DNA from: an uncultured Ruminococcus sp.
Lineage (GTDB): Bacteria; Bacillota; Clostridia; Oscillospirales; Ruminococcaceae
Assembly (NCBI GenBank): GCA_947345935.1
Contig: CAMZZN010000015.1
Coordinates: 1 to 49,888 of the forward strand
Length of the DNA: 49,888 nt
Direction of reading: 5' to 3'
This document shows positions 44,262 through 49,888 of the stretch, piece by piece. A program made the translations under genes and the position numbers. The notes under the pieces are model-generated. The model saw only the letters and a program-made list of their open reading frames with translations. It made no database searches and was not told the DNA's origin. Position 1 is the first letter of the stretch, and each line of letters opens with the position of its first letter.

Positions 44262-45518
44262 TTACTTATAAAGAGGGAATTTCTCGCAGATAGCGTTAAC
44301 GCCTGCACGGATTTCGTCTGCCTTGTTCTCGAAATCAGTTGCGCAGAGATAGATGTATTCAGCGATTTTTTCCATTTCCTCAACGCCCAGACCTCTTGTG
44401 GTAACGGCAGGCGTACCGATTCTGATACCGCTTGTTACGAAAGGCTTTTCAGGATCGTTATGAATAGCGTTCTTGTTTACTGTGATGTAAACCTCGTCAA
44501 GACGGCGCTCCAGTTCCTTGCCGGTAATATTGAAAGGACGGAGATCAACAAGCATAAGGTGATTATCAGTACCGCCGGAAACAAGATTGAATCCTCTCTT
44601 GAGAAGTCCCTCAGAAAGAGCCTTAGCGTTTTCAACTATGCGTTTCTGATAATCCTTGAACTCAGGCTTAAGTGCCTCACCGAAGCAGACTGCCTTTGCA
44701 GCGATCGTATGCATAAGAGGACCGCCCTGTGTTCCGGGGAAAATAGCTGAATTTATCTTCTTGGCAAGAGCCTCGTCGTTGGTGAGGATAAGTCCTCCTC
44801 TGGGTCCCCTGAGAGTCTTGTGAGTTGTTGTTGTAACAATGTCTGCGTATGGTACTGGAGACTCGTGACAGCCTGCGGCAACAAGTCCGGCAATATGAGC
44901 CATATCAACCATGAGAAGCGCACCTACGGATTTTGCAATTTCCGAAAGTTTTTTGAAGTCGATAGCTCTGGGATATGCGCTTGCTCCGGCAACCATAAGC
45001 TTTGGCTTGTGCTCCTCGGCAAGTTTCTGAACTGTGTCGTAATTGATACATTCAGTCTCATCATCAAGACCGTAAGACACAAAGTTAAAATACTTACCTG
45101 ACAGATTTACCGGTGAACCGTGCGTAAGATGTCCGCCGTCAGCAAGACTCATGCCGAGAACGGTATCGCCAGGCTGGAGAACGGCAAAGTAAACGGCCGT
45201 ATTTGCCTGAGCGCCGGAATGTGGCTGTACATTGGCAAATTTAGCACCAAAAAGTTCCTTGGCACGCTCAATAGCGATAACCTCGGCTTCGTCAACGCAC
45301 TGGCATCCGCCGTAGTAGCGCTTTCCGGGATAACCCTCAGCATACTTATTTGTAAGAACAGAACCCATAGCCGCCATAACAGCAGGCGAAACAATATTTT
45401 CGCTGGCGATAAGTTCAAGATTTCTCTGCTGACGTGCAAGCTCTTTTTCCATAGCTTCGCCCACGACGGGATCGTATCCCTTGACGAAACCGATTGAATC
45501 CATAAGATCACTGTACAT
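44262..45518 (-). CDS. glyA: Serine hydroxymethyltransferase
   Basis: The 418-residue PLP enzyme has [16 protein letters not shown] at the N-terminus, the [12 protein letters not shown] segment, [10 protein letters not shown] and the PLP-lysine motif [15 protein letters not shown]. It converts serine and tetrahydrofolate to glycine and methylene-tetrahydrofolate. Length is typical. AAAGGAG precedes the start, and a consensus promoter lies at 45583-45611. Confidence 0.97.
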   Translation of the reverse strand: MYSDLMDSIGFVKGYDPVVGEAMEKELARQQRNLELIASENIVSPAVMAAMGSVLTNKYAEGYPGKRYYGGCQCVDEAEVIAIERAKELFGAKFANVQPHSGAQANTAVYFAVLQPGDTVLGMSLADGGHLTHGSPVNLSGKYFNFVSYGLDDETECINYDTVQKLAEEHKPKLMVAGASAYPRAIDFKKLSEIAKSVGALLMVDMAHIAGLVAAGCHESPVPYADIVTTTTHKTLRGPRGGLILTNDEALAKKINSAIFPGTQGGPLMHTIAAKAVCFGEALKPEFKDYQKRIVENAKALSEGLLKRGFNLVSGGTDNHLMLVDLRPFNITGKELERRLDEVYITVNKNAIHNDPEKPFVTSGIRIGTPAVTTRGLGVEEMEKIAEYIYLCATDFENKADEIRAGVNAICEKFPLYK

Positions 45519-45582
45519 TGTTGATCGTACTCCTTTAACATTTTTTTCTGTGCATAGTTATCCGCACAGAGAAGATATTAAC

Positions 45583-45611
45583 ATTATACTATATTTTTAC
45601 AATAATTTCAA
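45583..45611 (-). promoter_or_regulatory. Promoter of glyA
   Basis: On the minus strand, TTGAAA (45606-45611), 17-bp spacer and TATAAT (45583-45588). The leader of about 60 nt contains a small hairpin CTGTGC/GCACAG (about 45547-45569). No known riboswitch motif was seen. Confidence 0.7.
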
Positions 45612-45636
45612 TAGCAAAACATAAAAAACTTTATTT

Positions 45637-46485
45637 TCAGAGTACATTTTTCATATCCATGTCGGAAAAGAATTTATCGAGATTGTAAGTCGGGTCAGAA
45701 GAAAGCATAGTATAATACTGTAAAAGCATTGTGGCGTCCGAACCGTTCAGGATACCATCAAAATCCATATCACCGTAAAGCATTATCGCTTCATCCACCT
45801 TGTAGGAAGGATTTGAAGAAATCATGGTATAGGCGTTAAGAACTATTGTTGCATCCGAGCCGGTAACGATCTTATCTCCGTTGACATCGCCTATTCCGTC
45901 TATATATATAATCTCATAATTACCGATCGGCTGTTCGGAATTTATCGGAAAAATGTTTACAACAGCCTTATTTCCGGATTTGAAAGCTTCACCGGCAGTC
46001 TGAGGAGTTATCGTACAAGTTGAGGAAATGTCAACTATCTCGCTTTTTGTAGTATAATTTCCCTTGGCGTCCACTCCTGTCTGTGTCACCAACGTAATAT
46101 CTACAATAAGACCGTCCTTATAGATCTCACTGTCCTTAGAGTAATACTTGTGCTTGTCAGGAACTTTTTCAAGCGATATCGTTCCTGTAACAGAAAGAGG
46201 CTTTATATCTGTATTTCCGGTAATATATTCCGGAATTCCCCACCATTCAGAGAACCACTGCTGACTTCTGGTATCTATCTGCTTGCGGAGCTTTGAGGTA
46301 TCGATCTGACTGATTATCTGCTTGTCTATCTGCTCCCCCTCCGGAACAGTCATCGAATAATACACATTTCCGTCAAAATCCAAAAAATTGACAGTGCAGA
46401 CATTGGCTTCAGCAGAAACACCGAATGACGCAGTACCAAACAGAAGTGAAGCTGAAGTCATAATAGAAATTACCGGTTTTATCAT
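45637..46485 (-). CDS. Secreted protein with C-terminal dockerin
   Basis: The 282-residue protein has a signal peptide (about 1-25), an N-terminal region of about 170 residues without a recognised fold (starting NVCTVNFLDFDGNVYYSMTVPEGE, which resembles Listeria-Bacteroides-type repeat openings) and a C-terminal dockerin with two calcium loops (GDVNGDKIVTGSDATIVLN and GDMDFDGILNGSDATMLLQYY). The ATG at 46485 has AGGAG seven bases upstream and starts five bases after the stop of the small membrane gene. It is third in an operon with tcdA. Confidence 0.8.
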   Translation of the reverse strand: MIKPVISIMTSASLLFGTASFGVSAEANVCTVNFLDFDGNVYYSMTVPEGEQIDKQIISQIDTSKLRKQIDTRSQQWFSEWWGIPEYITGNTDIKPLSVTGTISLEKVPDKHKYYSKDSEIYKDGLIVDITLVTQTGVDAKGNYTTKSEIVDISSTCTITPQTAGEAFKSGNKAVVNIFPINSEQPIGNYEIIYIDGIGDVNGDKIVTGSDATIVLNAYTMISSNPSYKVDEAIMLYGDMDFDGILNGSDATMLLQYYTMLSSDPTYNLDKFFSDMDMKNVL

Positions 46486-46489
46486 GTTG

Positions 46490-46717
46490 TTACTCCTCAT
46501 TTTTATTTAACAAATCATTTTCATTATTGTCTGCATTCTTTCTTCGTCTTAATTTAAAAGTCATCACAGCGGAACACAATGACGCTCCCAGGAACAGAAG
46601 AATAAAAATCACGGTCGTCACAATTTTTGAGGTTCCCACATTCTCAGCTGAACAAGAACCAAGCATGAAAATCATAAGAGCCGCCATAATACATAAGCTG
46701 ATATTTTTTCTGTTCAT
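46490..46717 (-). CDS. Small membrane protein, possible lipoprotein
   Basis: The 75-residue protein has a hydrophobic leader ending in a lipobox-like LGSC (Cys22), a second hydrophobic helix (about 33-53) and a basic then acidic tail (KLRRRKNADNNEND). The function is unknown. Its start overlaps the tcdA stop by four bases, and the dockerin gene follows at once, so it may assist secretion or anchoring of that protein. Confidence 0.65.
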   Translation of the reverse strand: MNRKNISLCIMAALMIFMLGSCSAENVGTSKIVTTVIFILLFLGASLCSAVMTFKLRRRKNADNNENDLLNKNEE

Positions 46718-47475
46718 AGAATCCTCATTTCTTCAGAAACTCCTGAATTGGTCTGCCTTATGCAAATATCCTTTATAACTTCACCTGCTATAATAAGTCC
46801 TGCTACAGAGGGCACAAATGCATTTGAACCTGGAACCGACCGACGCCCCGGAGGGGCTTCTTCGGTAATAAAGGCATTCTCCGCCTGAGAAACAACCGGC
46901 TCGTCCGACCAGACTACTTTAAGCTTTTTTACGCCTCTTTTTTTAAGCTGCTGTCTCATGACACGTGCAAGAGGGCAGACTGATGTACTGTAAATATCAG
47001 TGACCCTGAATGCCGTAGGATCAATCTTATTTCCGGCGCCCATGGAACTTATAACCGGAACTCCTGCATCCCGAGCTTTCATGATTATTTCAATCTTTCC
47101 CGTCACCGTATCAATAGCGTCAATAACATAATCATAAAGGGAAAAATCAAACTGTGAAGAAGTATCCGGCATGAAAAAAGTATTATATGTATTCACACGA
47201 CAGAGTGGATTTATCTCAGATATCCTTGCTCTTGCAGCGTCGGTCTTATACATTCCGACAGTGCTGTCAAGCGCAATTATCTGCCTGTTAATATTTGTTA
47301 CGGATACTGTATCATTATCGATCAGATCAAGCTCTCCCACTCCGGATCTTGCAAGAGCTTCGACGGCGTAACCGCCTACGCCGCCGATTCCGAACACTGC
47401 TATTCTTGCTCCGGCGAGCCTTTCCATAGCTGCCTGTCCGAAGATAATCCCCGTCCTCGAAAAACGATCAGGCAT
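46714..47475 (-). CDS. tcdA: tRNA threonylcarbamoyladenosine dehydratase (ThiF/HesA family)
   Basis: The 253-residue E1-like enzyme has the adenylate-binding GIGGVGGYAVEALARSGVG (about 29-47), the LIDNDTVSVTNINRQ block and DAIDTVTGKIEII, with SSMGAGNKIDPTAFRVTDIYST typical of TcdA/CsdL. It cyclises the t6A modification at tRNA position 37 to ct6A using ATP. It leads an operon with a small membrane protein and a dockerin protein. Confidence 0.92.
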   Translation of the reverse strand: MPDRFSRTGIIFGQAAMERLAGARIAVFGIGGVGGYAVEALARSGVGELDLIDNDTVSVTNINRQIIALDSTVGMYKTDAARARISEINPLCRVNTYNTFFMPDTSSQFDFSLYDYVIDAIDTVTGKIEIIMKARDAGVPVISSMGAGNKIDPTAFRVTDIYSTSVCPLARVMRQQLKKRGVKKLKVVWSDEPVVSQAENAFITEEAPPGRRSVPGSNAFVPSVAGLIIAGEVIKDICIRQTNSGVSEEMRIL

Positions 47476-47535
47476 AAATTATCATTTCCTTTCAGTCGCT
47501 GCCTACGCCAGACGGTTAAACTATAAGTAAAGTAT

Positions 47536-48048
47536 TCAGATATTTCTTGACGGAATTCTTCTGATGATAGCCTCATACAGTATTACTGAGCTGACTGTAC
47601 CCATTCCCCCTTGAAATATATTGCCGACAATTCCGGCGGAAGCTGTTACAGCAGAGCCGTAGATAATTGTCTCAAAAGCAAAATATCCAAGTATCATAAC
47701 GATCTCAGCGACAGAAGCTGCAATGATCCTTGCCGCAGCGGAATGAAGTTTCTTGACCATGAGATTAAATATCATAAAAGAAAATACTGCCATAAGCGCC
47801 TTTATAATGAGCGTTGCCGGTGAATATATAACATATCCCGACAGAATATCTGCCGCCGCAGAGCCAAAACCAGCCGCAGCCCCTCCGCAGACAGGACCTA
47901 AAATCCATGCGCAGATATTAACCATACAGTCTCCAAGATTCACATAACCCTTTGTAGGCGTGGGAATACGTATAAGCATAGTCGCAACACAGGTAAGTGC
48001 GGCAAGAATCGATGTAAGCGTAAGTTTTCTTATTTTTTTGTTGTGCAT
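47536..48048 (-). CDS. ECF transporter substrate-binding (S) component
   Basis: The 170-residue integral membrane protein has five to six helices and the ECF S-component N-terminus (KLTLTSILAALTCVATMLIRIPTP) followed by YVNLGDCMV, the pattern of the COG4720/ECF-riboflavin-type-like family. S components bind one vitamin or precursor and share an EcfAAT motor encoded elsewhere. The substrate cannot be read, and no riboswitch was recognised upstream. The ATG at 48048 has AAGGAG nine bases upstream. Confidence 0.85.
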   Translation of the reverse strand: MHNKKIRKLTLTSILAALTCVATMLIRIPTPTKGYVNLGDCMVNICAWILGPVCGGAAAGFGSAAADILSGYVIYSPATLIIKALMAVFSFMIFNLMVKKLHSAAARIIAASVAEIVMILGYFAFETIIYGSAVTASAGIVGNIFQGGMGTVSSVILYEAIIRRIPSRNI

Positions 48049-48092
48049 AATGATCTGCTCCTTTTTATCCCTTTCGGGTAATTTAAATTTCA

Positions 48093-48136
48093 GGCAGTAT
48101 CTAAAAAACGAAAAACGTTCTTTATGCGGTATTGCC
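48093..48136. repeat. Short palindromic element, family 1, copy D
   Basis: GGCAGTATCT and GCGGTATTGCC form the arms around AAAAACG/CGTTCTTT. It lies in the leader of the ECF gene and matches copies at 2361, 4187 and 36680. Confidence 0.5.
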
Positions 48137-48220
48137 TTAACTGTCTCTATTATATTCCGGATAACTTCCGGAGTCAATAACCAGTTACTGATTTTATTTA
48201 CAGTCCAGATCATATTTGCT

Positions 48221-48383
48221 ATGCATATACTAAACTCTATTACAACTCACGCTATTTGTCGGCAAATTTCGCACATAACTGCGTTGTCATCATACGACAG
48301 TATGCTTTCCTGCTCCGTCTTGCTATGTGCAGAATTTTAACCACCGCTATTACGCAATTTGCAATAACGTTTAGTATATGTAT
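48221..48383. repeat. 163-bp nested palindrome (MITE-like or structured RNA)
   Basis: The outer arms ATGCATATACTAAAC (48221-48235) and GTTTAGTATATGTAT (48369-48383) are inverted with one mismatch. Inner arms AAATTTCGCACATA (48264-48277) and TATGTGCAGAATTT (48324-48337) also pair. No coding capacity is visible. Confidence 0.55.
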
Positions 48384-48447
48384 TATATCATTTTTTCATT
48401 ACTTTGTCAACAATCATTTGTTAAATAAAAAATATATTTATTACCTA

Positions 48448-48476
48448 TTGATTTAGACAAGATTTTTTGGTATAAT
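48448..48476 (+). promoter_or_regulatory. Promoter of tRNA-Gln
   Basis: TTGATT (48448-48453), 17-bp spacer, perfect TATAAT (48471-48476), leaving only a few nucleotides of leader before the tRNA. Confidence 0.75.
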
Positions 48477-48484
48477 TAAGTAAC

Positions 48485-48560
48485 TGGGGCATAGCCAAGC
48501 GGTAAGGCAACAGACTTTGACTCTGTCATCTCGTGGGTTCAAATCCCGCTGCCCCAACCA
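48485..48560 (+). tRNA. tRNA-Gln (anticodon UUG)
   Basis: The cloverleaf has acceptor TGGGGCA/TGCCCCA, anticodon stem ACAGA/TCTGT around CTTTGAC (anticodon TTG, reading CAA), a T-arm with GGGTTCAAATCCC, discriminator A and encoded CCA (48558-48560). Confidence 0.95.
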
Positions 48561-48633
48561 ATGGAATATTATACGAACACCAATTATTACAAAACATTAT
48601 TGCGTATCACAATATAGTTATAGTTGGTAAAGA

Positions 48634-48665
48634 AGAATCCTGTTGAAGATGGGATTCTTTTTATT
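48634..48665 (+). terminator. Terminator after tRNA-Gln
   Basis: The stem AGAATCC/GGGATTCT with a ten-base loop is followed by TTTTTATTT. A second hairpin AGATGCT/AGCATCT with GTTTTT lies at 48669-48703 and may back it up. Confidence 0.7.
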
Positions 48666-48793
48666 TAAAGATGCTATTCAAAGAATGAGAAGCATCTGTT
48701 TTTGACTGGTTGTTAACTTAATTGCTTATACTTTAATCTCCGTCAGCATTTCTTTGCACTTGGAAAGTTTCAGAGTTCTGCGGCTGTTTTTTC

Positions 48794-49642
48794 TTAAATC
48801 GATTTCATTCTTTCCTGTTTGGGAGTAATCCCTTTCCATTTTTTGTAAGTACGGATGAAGTGGCTGCAATCAAAGAAACCTGTTTCCTGTGCAATAAAAT
48901 TCAGATCATAATCCGTATGAAAAAGCAAGTCCTGCGCTTTATTCAACCTGATGTAGGTGATATATTCTTTGCAGGAGCGCCCGTAATTTTCACGGAACAG
49001 TTTTGCAAAATGAGAGTAACTCATGTGACACATTTCCGCAAGCTCGTGAATTTCCAGCGGTTCGCCGGAATGGGTGTCAATATATTCCAGAATATGATAA
49101 AACGAAAAATTTGTATCGGTATGCTTTTCTTTTGAAGCGATCATTTCTTTTTCAGTTTTCCTTGCAAATTCTATCAGAAGCGTATAAATATTGGCTTGCA
49201 CCTGCAATGCGTAAAAATCTTTTTTGTCGGTATATTCCTGAATCGTATGACAAATCAGAAAGTCAATGAAGGAGCTTTGTAATTGTTCGCTGTCTATTAT
49301 CATGCAAAAATCTGCTTCCTGTGTTCTTCGTATAATGATATCATAAAATTTCGAGATATATGCTTGCGGAATATTGATCGTATGAATATCAAATTTCAAT
49401 ACAGCGTACTGGACTGCCGTATCCTGTGCTTCTGTAAATGCGTGAAGCTGCAACGGATAAATATAACATAGATCGCCCTCTTTCAGAATAGTCTGGCGAT
49501 TGTTGCAGGTGATTGTAACAGAACCCTTGGTCATATAAATTATTTCGCTGTAATAATGCCAGTGAAGCGGAGAATTCACGGAATCTGTGTAAAAAATATC
49601 ATAAGTTTTTTTCAGAATATCAATATATTCAAATAACTGCAC
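48794..49642 (-). CDS. AraC-family transcriptional regulator with cupin sensor domain
   Basis: The 282-residue protein has an N-terminal cupin sensor (about 15-90; HWHYYSEIIYMTKGSVTITCNN) and a C-terminal pair of helix-turn-helix motifs (about 185-280; IHELAEMCHMSYSHFAKLFRENYGRSCKEYI and IAQETGFFDCSHFIRTYKKWKGITP). Such regulators usually control nearby sugar or glycoside genes. The start is GTG at 49642 with GGGAGGG upstream; the neighbouring ATGs are out of frame. Its divergent target is not visible before the window ends. Confidence 0.88.
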   Translation of the reverse strand: MQLFEYIDILKKTYDIFYTDSVNSPLHWHYYSEIIYMTKGSVTITCNNRQTILKEGDLCYIYPLQLHAFTEAQDTAVQYAVLKFDIHTINIPQAYISKFYDIIIRRTQEADFCMIIDSEQLQSSFIDFLICHTIQEYTDKKDFYALQVQANIYTLLIEFARKTEKEMIASKEKHTDTNFSFYHILEYIDTHSGEPLEIHELAEMCHMSYSHFAKLFRENYGRSCKEYITYIRLNKAQDLLFHTDYDLNFIAQETGFFDCSHFIRTYKKWKGITPKQERMKSI

Positions 49643-49857
49643 ATCATTTCCCTCCCATTACTATTGTACAGTAACCAAGCGATAAAGTCAAGCTGAAATA
49701 ATAGATTTGTACAATTTTTTCTTTTCTTTTTCATAGAAAGGTGAAGAAAAGAAGCGTATAATGGAATCATCGAAAGCAAACATGATGACATTACCTAAGC
49801 GGGGACGCTGTCCCATATGCGTTTACTTAATAGAAGAAATATGATATAATAAGAAAT

Positions 49858-49888
49858 ATGGAAACAAAAATAAAAGAAATAGAAAAAT
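49858..49888 (+). CDS. Possible start of a truncated gene at the window edge
   Basis: An ATG at 49858 opens a lysine-rich frame (METKIKEIEK) to the window end. A TTTACT/TATAAT-like promoter sits directly upstream, but there is no ribosome binding site and only ten codons are visible. Confidence 0.25.
   Translation, partial: METKIKEIEK

Noticed and set aside
44198-44383. N-terminal extension of the Nudix protein
   Set aside because: It runs through the glyA stop region and terminator, and the zinc-ribbon start at 44197 has the ribosome binding site.
45545-45569. Riboswitch before glyA
   Set aside because: The leader is about 60 nt with one small hairpin, too short for a glycine or other known riboswitch.

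Overview
The window reads as a chromosomal segment of an anaerobic Ruminococcus-like member of the Clostridia (Oscillospiraceae). The main clues are three secreted proteins with dockerin modules, an Enterococcus-type V/A-type ATPase in place of an F-type cluster, rubredoxin-first rubrerythrin, MurT/GatD, ECF transport and purine-rich AAGGAGG-type ribosome binding sites. Most genes lie on the minus strand. Almost all the DNA is ordinary core genome. No phage module, insertion sequence with transposase or CRISPR array is visible.

Layout, left to right. 0-6.3 kb: tRNA-Val, an EF-G paralogue, a MATE/SpoVB-like flippase and the gatD-murT pair that amidates lipid II. 6.4-15.0 kb: a complete nine-gene V-type ATPase operon (transcribed leftward in the order G/H-I-K-E-C-F-A-B-D) whose rotor subunit carries the sodium-ligand residues. 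15.2-19.7 kb: hisS-aspS and minD-mgsA. 19.9-21.6 kb: redox genes (rubrerythrin, a stand-alone glycyl-radical-like domain protein, a divergent Crp/Fnr regulator with a perfect palindrome in its leader). 21.6-26.2 kb: a divergent type II topoisomerase pair with a cupin gene between the subunits. 26.3-39.6 kb: envelope and secreted proteins (CHAP-dockerin protein, tandem GH25, amidase-SH3, a D,D-carboxypeptidase homologue without its catalytic residues, dockerin/beta-helix protein) mixed with addB, an ArsC/Spx-like gene, an RluA-type pseudouridine synthase and prephenate dehydrogenase.

39.6-41.6 kb is the most unusual part. Two consensus promoters drive two non-coding, strongly structured transcripts. 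One is about 190 nt and 6S-like. The other is about 620 nt, has many helices, three copies of a TGAGTCCAATG-type motif and its own terminator, and resembles in size and style the large ornate RNAs (ROOL, GOLLD, OLE). A 196-bp imperfect palindrome fills the space between that RNA and rarA. 41.6-48.0 kb returns to housekeeping genes: rarA, a pyrophosphatase-like gene, a cytidine deaminase interrupted by an in-frame TAG, a Nudix hydrolase, glyA, a dockerin gene in an operon with tcdA and a small membrane protein, and an ECF S component. 48.2-49.9 kb holds a MITE-like palindrome, tRNA-Gln and an AraC regulator.

Two families of short inverted-repeat elements are scattered between genes. One has ends GGCAAYA...TTGCC (four copies, one overlapping the end of gatD). 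The other has ends AGAACCTGT...ACAGGTTCT (three copies, two flanking tyrA). All functional calls come from reading motifs by eye; no database search was possible.
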